The notes under the pieces are model-generated. The model saw nothing but the letters and a program-made list of their open reading frames with translations, ran no database searches and was not told the DNA's origin. The position numbers were made by a program, and so were the translations under genes. DNA of 14,317 nt from Bacillota bacterium (GTDB lineage Bacteria; Bacillota; Bacilli; Alicyclobacillales; Alicyclobacillaceae): NCBI GenBank assembly GCA_021820805.1, contig JAKADF010000026.1, positions 1 to 14,317 of the forward strand. Direction: 5' to 3'. Of the stretch, positions 8,246-14,317 are shown piece after piece (positions within the stretch are counted from its first letter, which is position 1; every line of letters starts with the position of its first letter).

Positions 8246-9538
8246 ATGGAAAATCGGATTGAGCGTGCAGCGGGTGGTTTAGTATTTCGAAAAGGCTCTA
8301 GTGGCTTGGAAGTTTTGATGATTCAAGATGCTTATGGAAAGGTAACTTTTCCCAAAGGACATTTAGAGCTTGGAGAAAGTTTTGAAGATGCGGCAATACG
8401 AGAAATTGAGGAAGAGACGGGGATTAAAAGCCGTTTGGTTGAGCCCCTGGGCCGCATAGAATATCCAGTTGTACGGGATGGCGTGCATATTCGCAAACAA
8501 GTTCGTTTTTATCTCCTAGAGGCCATGAGCTATCTAGATGAGCCGCGTTATCAGCAGGAAGAAGTAAGGGGTGCCTACTATGCCACCCTGGAAGAAGCAA
8601 AAAGGCAACACGATATCACGGGATATCCGAATTGGGATTTTGTTTTCGATAAAGCGAGAGCACTATGGGATTGGCATGAGGGAGACTTTGAAAATCGGTG
8701 GAGATCGCTTGATACAAAAATCGGATCGGATGAAGTTGTGAAGATATGGACAGAGACAGAACCCATAGTGAAACAGCTGATACGAGCGACATACAGGGAA
8801 CTCTTGTTAACGGCGAAGGACTTTGTTTCAAATTGGACAGATGAGTTAGACAAAGTAGATCTTCCGCTAAATCGTAACTTTGGGACAGATGATATTCGCG
8901 CTGCTGTTGAGCAGACTCGTTTAAATCCTGAAGCTAGCGTTGTTGATATAGAGAATTTATGCCTTCAAGCGAAGACTGAAAAGTTTGGCCTTGTTTGTGT
9001 GCCGCCACGCCATGTTTCTACCGCATATAATATTTTGCAAGGATCGCAAACGCGCGTGTGTACTGTATTAGGATTTCCTCACGGAGTTCACTCTTCTGAT
9101 GTCCTCTGTGCTGAAATGCAAAATGTGGTCTCAAATGGTGCAACAGATGTCGACATGGTCATACCAATTGGGGCTGTGGCTGAAGGCGACGTATGGACTG
9201 CTCACGAACTCATTCATGCAGCCGTTGAGAAGGCAAAGTCAATAACGCCAAAGCCATGCGTAAAGGTTATTTTGGAAACGAGTGCACTATCTTTTAGTCA
9301 GGTGATAAAAGCAAGCATGATTGCGATGAGCGCCGGCGCAGATTTCATCAAAACATCAACAGGGTTTCATAAAAGAGGAGCAACCATTGCGGATGTTTCC
9401 GCAATGCGTCTTGTCGCGGGCACTAAGGGGAGGGTCAAGGCGTCTGGCGGTGTACGCACAAAAGAGGATGCAGAATTGTTCCTGCGTTTTGGGGCCAGTC
9501 GTATTGGAACAAGTTCAGGCATGAACCTCATCAGGTAA
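8246..9538 (+). CDS. NUDIX hydrolase - deoxyribose-phosphate aldolase fusion
   Basis: One 430-residue ORF joins two enzymes. Residues 1-140 are a NUDIX hydrolase: AAGGLVF, FPKGHLELGE, and a complete Nudix box from G38 to I60 (G38, E44, R52, E53, E56, E57, G59) that binds the metal. The FPKGH form resembles diadenosine polyphosphate or MutT-like hydrolases, but the substrate is unknown. Residues about 140-213 form a mostly helical linker I do not recognise. Residues about 214-430 are a DERA (DeoC) barrel, which splits 2-deoxyribose 5-phosphate into glyceraldehyde 3-phosphate and acetaldehyde: VCTVLGFPHG, DVDMVIPIG with D303, the Schiff-base lysine K369 in FIKTSTGF, and K398 in VKASGG. The usual DHT near the DERA N-terminus is EQT (222-224). 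I see no ATG or good internal start for a separate deoC. The gene starts 6 bases after rsmE and overlaps the convergent transporter by 24 bases. Both domains are clear; the joint function is inference. Confidence 0.92.
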   Translation: MENRIERAAGGLVFRKGSSGLEVLMIQDAYGKVTFPKGHLELGESFEDAAIREIEEETGIKSRLVEPLGRIEYPVVRDGVHIRKQVRFYLLEAMSYLDEPRYQQEEVRGAYYATLEEAKRQHDITGYPNWDFVFDKARALWDWHEGDFENRWRSLDTKIGSDEVVKIWTETEPIVKQLIRATYRELLLTAKDFVSNWTDELDKVDLPLNRNFGTDDIRAAVEQTRLNPEASVVDIENLCLQAKTEKFGLVCVPPRHVSTAYNILQGSQTRVCTVLGFPHGVHSSDVLCAEMQNVVSNGATDVDMVIPIGAVAEGDVWTAHELIHAAVEKAKSITPKPCVKVILETSALSFSQVIKASMIAMSAGADFIKTSTGFHKRGATIADVSAMRLVAGTKGRVKASGGVRTKEDAELFLRFGASRIGTSSGMNLIR

Positions 9539-10450
9539 CAATTTTTCAATAAATGCAGCGAACTTCGCGGTAATTGGCCATACAAATATTGTGCACGCTA
9601 AGTTGAATATTGTGTGTGCGTTTGCGATTTGCTGGCTTACATTTGGTGTCATCGAGGTTACAAGTAATGAGAACGGGTGAAGCAGCGGCAAAAAAATAAT
9701 CGTACCTACCAAGTTTAGCATAACGTGAGACAAAGCAACTTGTTTGGCCGCACGAGATTGTCCAATTGCAGCAATGACAGATGTGACGCACGTACCGATA
9801 TTGGCCCCAAGGACAATCGCTATAGCGCCGTCTATTCCGATTGCACCGTCTGCTGCCAGAGCCATTGTTACAACAGTAGCTGCTGTACTCGATTGGATAA
9901 GTGCGCTGGCAAGACATCCTGCGAGAACTGCAACCAAAGTGTTTTTTCCTGCGAAGGAGAGAATCTGTATAAATAATGAGTGGTTAGTGAGCGGCCGCAG
10001 GGATGTTTCAAGCGCTTCGAGCGCAATGAAAATACTGGCAAATCCGACGAGCGCCATGCTAGGGTAGTAAAACTTTGGCCGTCTTGATATAAAACCAAGA
10101 ATTCCAAATATAAGGAATGGGATTACTATCCCCCACAGGTTTAGTGTTAAAAGCTGGGGTGTGATTGTAGAACCGACGTTGCTACCGAGAATAATGCCAA
10201 GGCCGTTTCGAAATGATAGATTTTCTCCGGCTACGAGTCCGACCGTTATAGCCGTTATTGCTGCTGAACTTTGAACGGCTGCCGTTGCGACTGTTCCGGT
10301 TAAGATTCCTCTTGTCGGTGATTTTGCAATTTTTTTTAAAAGCGCAATAAGCCGACCTCGAGACATGCCGCTCATTCCGTGACGCATCAAAGATAGACCG
10401 CCTAAAAAAGCGATGAGCGACAAGATAAAGGCTATTACGTTGCGCCACAT
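9515..10450 (-). CDS. Na/Pi cotransporter family protein (YqeW-like)
   Basis: This is an integral membrane protein of the Na+/phosphate cotransporter (NptA/PhoU-less) family, probably moving phosphate with sodium across the cytoplasmic membrane. The two inverted family repeats are visible: VATAAVQSSAAITAITVGL (QSS at 60-62) with LGSNVGSTITPQ, and SALIQSSTAATVVTMALA (QSS at 186-188) with LGANIGTCVTSVIA. Several hydrophobic segments flank them, starting with IAFILSLIAFLGGL. The protein has 311 residues and lacks the C-terminal PhoU-like domain found in longer members; this short form matches B. subtilis YqeW, which lies at the same place. ATG 10450 follows a G-rich GTGGGGGTG six bases upstream; GTG 10465 is an alternative. 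It is the only minus-strand gene here, and its 3' end overlaps the NUDIX-DERA gene. Substrate is inferred from the family. Confidence 0.9.
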   Translation of the reverse strand: MWRNVIAFILSLIAFLGGLSLMRHGMSGMSRGRLIALLKKIAKSPTRGILTGTVATAAVQSSAAITAITVGLVAGENLSFRNGLGIILGSNVGSTITPQLLTLNLWGIVIPFLIFGILGFISRRPKFYYPSMALVGFASIFIALEALETSLRPLTNHSLFIQILSFAGKNTLVAVLAGCLASALIQSSTAATVVTMALAADGAIGIDGAIAIVLGANIGTCVTSVIAAIGQSRAAKQVALSHVMLNLVGTIIFLPLLHPFSLLVTSMTPNVSQQIANAHTIFNLACTIFVWPITAKFAAFIEKLLPDEVHA

Positions 10451-10475
10451 ATGCCGCACCCCCACGTTCTTTGAA

Positions 10476-10505
10476 CTTATGTTTCATGTGGGCCAAGCAT
10501 GACAA
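10476..10505 (-). promoter_or_regulatory. Candidate promoter of the Na/Pi transporter
   Basis: On the minus strand TTGTCA (plus 10505-10500) is followed after 18 bases by CATAAG (10481-10476), upstream of the transporter start. The -10 matches only 4 of 6 positions, so this is a weak prediction. I see no PHO-box-like repeats. Confidence 0.3.
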
Positions 10506-10554
10506 GCAAAACGAAAGAGTACAGTTTTCTTAATAAAGATAAGTTTTCATTCGT

Positions 10555-10584
10555 TTGACAGTGAAATTTTTGCTATACTATAAT
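10555..10584 (+). promoter_or_regulatory. Strong sigma-A promoter of rpsU-yqeY
   Basis: TTGACA (10555-10560) and TATAAT (10579-10584) are both perfect consensus hexamers, separated by 18 bases. The spacer is AT-rich. Transcription should start near 10591, giving a short leader of about 34 bases before rpsU. This fits high ribosomal-protein expression. Confidence 0.88.
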
Positions 10585-10624
10585 ACGTCTGATTGATTGC
10601 TGACTGTTGGAGGGAGGGAGAGAG

Positions 10625-10807
10625 ATGTCCGAAATCAAGGTTCGTAAAAACGAATCGTTGGACAGCGCACTGCGTCGTTTTAAAAAGGCGACAGCTCGAG
10701 ATGGAGTGTTGGCTGAAATTCGTAAGCGTAAGCATTATGAAAAGCCAAGCGTAGCCCGTAAGAAAAAGGCGGAGGCTGCGCGTAAACATAAGCGCAAAGC
10801 GTTTTAA
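10625..10807 (+). CDS. rpsU: 30S ribosomal protein S21
   Basis: S21 is a small basic protein of the 30S subunit platform that aids initiation with the anti-Shine-Dalgarno region nearby. The 60 residues start [21 protein letters not shown] and end in a very basic tail ([17 protein letters not shown]). This is two or three residues longer than most S21 proteins. ATG 10625 was chosen because MSEIKV is the family start; the frame extends upstream to TTG 10607, which lies in the ribosome binding region. That region is an unusual purine run, with repeats of GGAGG/GGGAG from 10609 to 10624. It is transcribed from the consensus promoter at 10555 and lies 20 bases before yqeY, the same pair as in B. 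subtilis. Confidence 0.98.
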   Translation: MSEIKVRKNESLDSALRRFKKATARDGVLAEIRKRKHYEKPSVARKKKAEAARKHKRKAF

Positions 10808-10827
10808 TTGTAAGAGGAGGCCGTCGC

Positions 10828-11271
10828 ATGAGCTTGTCCGAACGTCTACAAGATGATTTAAAAAAGGCGATGAAAGACAAGGATAAAGTACGTTTGTCCG
10901 TGATTCGGATGGTGCGTTCGGCTGTGAAAAACCGTGAAATCGAGCTCGGGACAACATTGTCTGATGATGAAGTCACTGTTGTCATTCAGAAGGAACTCAA
11001 GCAACGCAGAGACTCCCTCCAAGCGTTTGAGAGTGCCGGAAGAACTGACTTGATAGATGAAGTAAAAGCGGAAATAAGCGTTCTGACTGAATATTTGCCC
11101 GCACAGATGTCTGAAGATGAACTGCGAGAAATTACAAAACGCATCATAGCTGAGGTCGGTGCAAAAGCAAAGTCGGACGTTGGTAAAGTGATGGGCAAGC
11201 TGATGCCTGAAATTCGCGGCAAAGCGGATGGAAAATTGGCTCAGCAGGTTGTTCAATCTTTACTGCCGTAA
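10828..11271 (+). CDS. yqeY: GatB/YqeY domain-containing protein
   Basis: YqeY resembles the C-terminal helical domain of the amidotransferase subunit GatB, which contacts tRNA in the transamidation complex; the role of free-standing YqeY is not established. The 147 residues are almost all helical and charged. They begin MSLSERLQDDLKKAMKDKDKVRLSVIRMVRSAVKN. The middle carries LKQRRDSLQAFESAGRTDL and LTEYLPAQMSEDEL, and the end carries DVGKVMGKLMPEIRGKADGKL, all typical of the family. The length is usual. AGGAGG (10815-10820) is 7 bases before ATG 10828. It follows rpsU by 20 bases and is followed by a strong terminator, so rpsU and yqeY form a two-gene operon. Pairing with rpsU fits a link to translation, but this is inference. 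Confidence 0.95.
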   Translation: MSLSERLQDDLKKAMKDKDKVRLSVIRMVRSAVKNREIELGTTLSDDEVTVVIQKELKQRRDSLQAFESAGRTDLIDEVKAEISVLTEYLPAQMSEDELREITKRIIAEVGAKAKSDVGKVMGKLMPEIRGKADGKLAQQVVQSLLP

Positions 11272-11314
11272 ATTTTTTCACTGCTGTTACGATAAGAGTC
11301 TATACGGTCAAGCG

Positions 11315-11342
11315 AAACCCGTCGCGTTGCGACGGGTTTTTT
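11315..11342 (+). terminator. Intrinsic terminator of rpsU-yqeY
   Basis: AAACCCGTCGC (11315-11325) pairs perfectly with GCGACGGGTTT (11329-11339) around loop GTT, with six T residues at 11337-11342. This is a textbook Rho-independent terminator 43 bases after yqeY. Confidence 0.95.
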
Positions 11343-11411
11343 AGCATTCATGGTTCCTCTTTTGTACTAGCTTGGATGATGCTTTCATAACAATACCGTA
11401 GGGGAGGGACC

Positions 11412-11711
11412 ATGATGCGAACATGGAAACAGCAACTTAAAAAAACGGCAACAAATTTTTTGTCTCTTCCACCGGATGCCTTGCTTGGTGCATCAAGGAT
11501 TTCTTGTACGGAAGGAAAAGAAGTTGTTGTAGAAAACGTACATACCTTGGAACGGGTGGATGCTGAGGAAGTCATGCTTCATATGGGTTCTTATAGACTC
11601 CGCATAGTAGGTGAACAATTTGAGGTTGTTTTAGTCACGGAACATGAAGTACATATGAGTGGTCTGGTCTCTCGTATTGAATATCTAGCAGTTGATGGAG
11701 AAAAACGATGA
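11412..11711 (+). CDS. yqfC: Sporulation protein YqfC
   Basis: YqfC is a small conserved protein of endospore formers, encoded together with yqfD and made in sporulation; its biochemical role is unknown. The 99 residues show the family features: a basic start (MRTWKQQLKKTATNFLSLPPDAL), a conserved core GASRISCTEGKEVVVENV, and the C-terminal YRLRIVGEQFEVVLVTEHEVHMSGLVSRIEY. I see no membrane segment. Two adjacent ATG codons (11412 and 11415) follow AGGGGAGGG; the second has better spacing at about 7 bases, so the protein may be one residue shorter. It overlaps yqfD by an ATGA junction, which indicates coupled translation. A strong terminator lies upstream, so it must have its own promoter in 11343-11411, but I could not find a convincing sigma-E or sigma-A promoter there. 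Confidence 0.9.
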   Translation: MMRTWKQQLKKTATNFLSLPPDALLGASRISCTEGKEVVVENVHTLERVDAEEVMLHMGSYRLRIVGEQFEVVLVTEHEVHMSGLVSRIEYLAVDGEKR

Positions 11712-12922
11712 AGAACAATAACCTGAGCTTATTTTTTGCGGGGTCGCTCACAATCGAGCTTCGTGGACGGCAGGTTCATAAATGTCTGTCTGAATTCCAT
11801 CAATCTTCCATTTTACTTACCCGAATGAAAGTACGGGAAGGGAAATGTGTTTGTACAATTCAAGTTTCGGATTTTCACGCTGTTTATAAAATATGTCGTC
11901 GCAATAAGGTGAAAATTCGATTTTTGTCGCGGGACGGGCTCCCATTTTTAATTCGTAACAGTAGTCGAAGAAAGTCACTTGTTACTGGTTTTTTTCTATT
12001 TGTTAGTTTACTTCTTGTCTTTAGCTCAATGGTGTGGAAAGTTCAGATTTCAGGTGCTGACGAAGATACAACAGCAGCGATTTCTCAAGCTGCACGTTCA
12101 TCCGGCCTATATATTGGAGCATTTAGATGGAAAATGCCTCCAATTGAAGAACTGTCACGCAATATTTTAAAACAAACGCCTAACTTGATTTGGGTTGGTG
12201 TTCATTTGGACGGATCTGTGGCAACAATTCAATCTGTCGAAAAAATAGAGGGTGTGAATGATAAAACCACGACACCACAAAATATTGTGGCAGCAAAACC
12301 AGCCGTTATTGTAAAAACGTTTGCTACTCGTGGGAGAGTAGCGGTGCATTCTGGAGAGTTCGTTCAGCCTGGACAAGTGCTTATTTCTGGGGATTTATCA
12401 GAGGGAGAAACTTTAGTTCCAGCACAGGGGAGAGTAATTGGTGAAGTTTGGTATGAATCGAAGGTGCAAGTTCCACTGAAAGTAAATGTAGAAGGTCTTA
12501 CTGGTATCTATACAAAACGTGAATACCTTGATTGGAATGGCGCACTGATTCGAGTTTGGGGTTTTCGAGAACCTGATTTTAACGTGTCGGTTGACAGGGA
12601 TTCAATAACAAATTGGCATGTGGGCAGCTTTGCATTGCCGATTCAGTTAAAAACGGTGACTGAATATCAAGTTAGAAAAGGAGATGATGCTAAAACCGTC
12701 GTTGAAGCAAGGGCACAAGCCGAAAAATTGGCTCTACAGGATGTAGAGGGGCGGATGGGACAAGACGGAACCCTTGTGAGCCAAACGGTTTTACATCAGG
12801 AAGTATCACATGGTACTCTATACGAAACAGTATTAACGAAAACAAACGAGGATATCGGGGTTACCGCTCCTATTGAGCAAAAGCAATCAGAGACGGACAC
12901 TTTTCCGAATCCACAGACGTAA
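11708..12922 (+). CDS. yqfD: Sporulation protein YqfD
   Basis: YqfD is a membrane protein conserved in endospore formers and part of the sporulation programme; its mechanism is not known. The 404 residues start with a cytoplasmic domain of about 90 residues (LSLFFAGSLTIELRG and RMKVREGKCVCTIQVSDFHAVYKICRRNKVKIRF in pieces). One transmembrane helix follows at about 91-110 (LVTGFFLFVSLLLVFSSMVW), preceded by basic residues. Beyond it lies a large extracytoplasmic region with VHSGEFVQPGQVLISG, which resembles a lipoyl/barrel-sandwich turn, and a charged helical C-terminus (VVEARAQAEKLALQDVEGRMGQDG). ATG 11708 overlaps the yqfC stop; GGAG lies 6 bases upstream. With yqfC it forms a two-gene unit, and phoH follows after 47 bases. 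Confidence 0.93.
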   Translation: MKNNNLSLFFAGSLTIELRGRQVHKCLSEFHQSSILLTRMKVREGKCVCTIQVSDFHAVYKICRRNKVKIRFLSRDGLPFLIRNSSRRKSLVTGFFLFVSLLLVFSSMVWKVQISGADEDTTAAISQAARSSGLYIGAFRWKMPPIEELSRNILKQTPNLIWVGVHLDGSVATIQSVEKIEGVNDKTTTPQNIVAAKPAVIVKTFATRGRVAVHSGEFVQPGQVLISGDLSEGETLVPAQGRVIGEVWYESKVQVPLKVNVEGLTGIYTKREYLDWNGALIRVWGFREPDFNVSVDRDSITNWHVGSFALPIQLKTVTEYQVRKGDDAKTVVEARAQAEKLALQDVEGRMGQDGTLVSQTVLHQEVSHGTLYETVLTKTNEDIGVTAPIEQKQSETDTFPNPQT

Positions 12923-12969
12923 GATGTCTACATAGAAAGTAATAGTTTTATTAGGGAGTGGGTCGTCGG

Positions 12970-13944
12970 TTGGCAGAAGATGAAATTGTCCGTAAATGGA
13001 CCTTTGCAAATAATGAAGAGGCCGTTACAGTTCTTGGGCCCAATGATCTTCTCTTGGCATTAATCGAAAAATCATATCATGCGAAAGTTACAACGCGCGG
13101 GACTGAAGTTTCGTTTATAGGGGGACCTGATGACGTTGAGCAAATGTACGCCATTGTGAAGACAATTACTCAATTGTCCCAACTTGGCGTACATTTGTCT
13201 GAAGTCGATTATCGTTATGCAATTGAACTTGCTATAAAGGGAGATCTGTCAGAACTCATTACTTTATATACGAAAGAAGTCGCAACTACTTTTAAAGGAA
13301 AAGTGGTTCGAGTCAAGACACTTGGACAAAGAAGATACGTGGATGCAATACAAAGAAACGATATTGTTTTCGGTGTTGGACCTGCTGGGACAGGAAAAAC
13401 GTACCTTGCGGTTGCTTTAGCTGTAATGGCGCTTCGTAAAGGGGATGTTAAGCGTATTGTGCTTACCAGGCCCGCAGTTGAAGCAGGGGAAAAGTTAGGC
13501 TTTTTACCCGGAGACTTACAGGAAAAAGTAGACCCTTATTTACGACCTTTATATGATGCATTATATGATGTTTATGGAGCAGAACAAGTCGCGAGGGCAC
13601 TTGAACGCGGAAATATTGAGATTGCTCCTCTTGCTTATATGAGAGGCCGCACCCTGGATGATTCTTTCGTTATTCTTGATGAAGCGCAAAATACAACAAC
13701 AGAGCAAATGAAAATGTTCCTGACGAGGCTCGGATTTGGGTCTAAGATGGTTATAACAGGCGATGTTACACAGATTGACTTGCCGATTGGAAAAATGTCC
13801 GGATTAATTCAGGCAACACATGTCTTAAAGAATATACCGGGTATTGCGTTCCACTTCTTTACGGGTCAAGATGTTGTGCGTCATCATTTAGTTCAAAAAA
13901 TTATTGAAGCGTACGAGCAATCAAATCAAGCTCCTTCAGAGTAA
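12970..13944 (+). CDS. phoH: PhoH family ATPase (YqfE/PhoH-like)
   Basis: This is a cytoplasmic P-loop ATPase of the PhoH family, related to helicase cores and thought to act on RNA; in many genomes it neighbours ybeY or era. The N-terminal region (about 1-105) precedes the ATPase. The Walker A motif GPAGTGKT is at about 137-144, VLTRPAVEAGEKLGFLPGD follows, the Walker B motif is VILDEAQN (about 234-241), and MVITGDVTQIDLP and FFTGQDVVRHHLV complete the family pattern. The start is uncertain. TTG 12970 has AGGGAG upstream at 11 bases; GTG 12958 gives four more residues but would overlap that site. At 324 residues the length is normal. It follows yqfD and precedes yqfF, as in B. subtilis. No terminator separates it from either neighbour. 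Confidence 0.94.
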   Translation: MAEDEIVRKWTFANNEEAVTVLGPNDLLLALIEKSYHAKVTTRGTEVSFIGGPDDVEQMYAIVKTITQLSQLGVHLSEVDYRYAIELAIKGDLSELITLYTKEVATTFKGKVVRVKTLGQRRYVDAIQRNDIVFGVGPAGTGKTYLAVALAVMALRKGDVKRIVLTRPAVEAGEKLGFLPGDLQEKVDPYLRPLYDALYDVYGAEQVARALERGNIEIAPLAYMRGRTLDDSFVILDEAQNTTTEQMKMFLTRLGFGSKMVITGDVTQIDLPIGKMSGLIQATHVLKNIPGIAFHFFTGQDVVRHHLVQKIIEAYEQSNQAPSE

Positions 13945-14002
13945 AATTCTTGCTCTGTAGACAGGTTTGATCCTTCGGATGTTTTTAAGGAGAAACGTAT
14001 CC

Positions 14003-14317
14003 ATGACCCTTGTACGTTGGTACCAGGTTTTCCGGCAAGCGATAGATGATCCGCGATTCCGCGAGAGCCGCAAGATTCGCATGGGTATATATATCTGCTT
14101 GGGAATTCTTATGTATATTATTCTCCTTGGCAGTGTTTTACCGCCAAGGTATGACTTTTCTGTGAATGATACAAGCCCAGTTACAATTCAGTCGCCAATA
14201 ACAACAGTGGACACTGCAGCTACACAAACTGCAAGGCAGGCTGCAATGAAAGACGTACCACCGCAATATGTGCAAAATCCTGAGGTTGAAGACGATGCTG
14301 TAAAGCAAGTTGATACT
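14003..14317 (+). CDS. YqfF/PgpH family c-di-AMP phosphodiesterase, N-terminal part
   Basis: The window ends inside this gene; 105 residues are visible and the frame is open to the last base. ATG 14003 follows AAGGAG (13987-13992) at 10 bases. A short cytoplasmic start (MTLVRWYQVFRQAIDDPRFRE in pieces) with basic residues leads into a transmembrane helix at about residues 28-45 (GIYICLGILMYIILLGSV). The conserved VLPPRYDFSVNDTSPVTIQ and the extracytoplasmic start VPPQYVQNPEVEDD follow. This pattern fits the 7TM receptor HD-domain family that includes Listeria PgpH and B. subtilis YqfF, membrane enzymes that hydrolyse c-di-AMP. The further membrane helices and the catalytic HD domain would lie beyond the window, so activity cannot be judged here. 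The position after phoH supports the call. Confidence 0.88.
   Translation, partial: MTLVRWYQVFRQAIDDPRFRESRKIRMGIYICLGILMYIILLGSVLPPRYDFSVNDTSPVTIQSPITTVDTAATQTARQAAMKDVPPQYVQNPEVEDDAVKQVDT

Noticed and set aside
9525..9550. Possible terminator (ACCT/AGGT stem followed by AACAATTTTT) after the NUDIX-DERA gene
   Set aside because: The stem is only 4 bp and the T-run is offset, too weak to call.
11386..11394. CATAACAAT as a sigma-E -10 element for yqfC
   Set aside because: It carries an extra base relative to the sigma-E consensus, has no matching -35 at the right distance, and would place the start very close to the ribosome binding site.
12915..12929. AGAC/GTCT inverted repeat after yqfD
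   Set aside because: A 4-bp stem with a 7-base loop is expected by chance.
13970..13986. ATCC-TTC-GGAT followed by a T-run as a terminator between phoH and yqfF
   Set aside because: Only 4 bp of stem with a mismatch next to it; the next gene's ribosome binding site follows at once, so co-transcription is more likely.

Overview
The window reads as chromosomal core DNA of a low-to-moderate GC, endospore-forming Bacillota (Bacillales-like). The gene order lepA-hemW-hrcA-grpE-dnaK-dnaJ-prmA-rsmE, then a YqeW-type Na/Pi transporter, rpsU-yqeY, yqfC-yqfD-phoH-yqfF, is close to the Bacillus subtilis yqe/yqf region. A perfect CIRCE operator, strong AGGAGG-type ribosome binding sites, frequent GTG/TTG starts and the sporulation genes yqfC/yqfD fit this. 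I cannot name the genus; Alicyclobacillus-type organisms are a guess.

Layout. Bases 1-1585 hold the 3' end of lepA and the overlapping hemW. Bases 1586-6490 are a HrcA-controlled heat-shock unit: a sigma-A type promoter, a CIRCE operator in the leader, then hrcA, grpE, dnaK and dnaJ. A long perfect hairpin without a U-tract lies between dnaK and dnaJ, and a probable terminator follows dnaJ. Bases 6534-9538 carry tightly packed prmA, rsmE and a single ORF that fuses a NUDIX hydrolase to a deoxyribose-phosphate aldolase (DERA). This fusion occupies the place where B. subtilis has mtaB (yqeV). A Na/phosphate cotransporter on the minus strand (9515-10450) overlaps the 3' end of the fusion gene tail to tail. 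The divergent region 10451-10624 holds a strong promoter for rpsU-yqeY, which ends at a textbook terminator (11315-11342). Then follow yqfC and yqfD (sporulation), phoH (ATPase) and the start of yqfF/pgpH (c-di-AMP phosphodiesterase family), cut by the window end.

How the genes work together. HrcA represses its own operon; GrpE, DnaK and DnaJ form the Hsp70 cycle that refolds proteins. PrmA and RsmE methylate the ribosome (protein L11 and 16S rRNA), and rpsU adds ribosomal protein S21, so the region mixes protein folding with ribosome biogenesis. YqfC and YqfD belong to the sporulation programme.

Most of the window is ordinary, well conserved core genome. I see no mobile element, CRISPR array, tRNA, rRNA or obvious foreign island. 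The most unusual item is the NUDIX-DERA fusion with its uncharacterised linker; the dnaK-dnaJ hairpin is second. I do not see convincing evidence for a wholly new multi-gene system.
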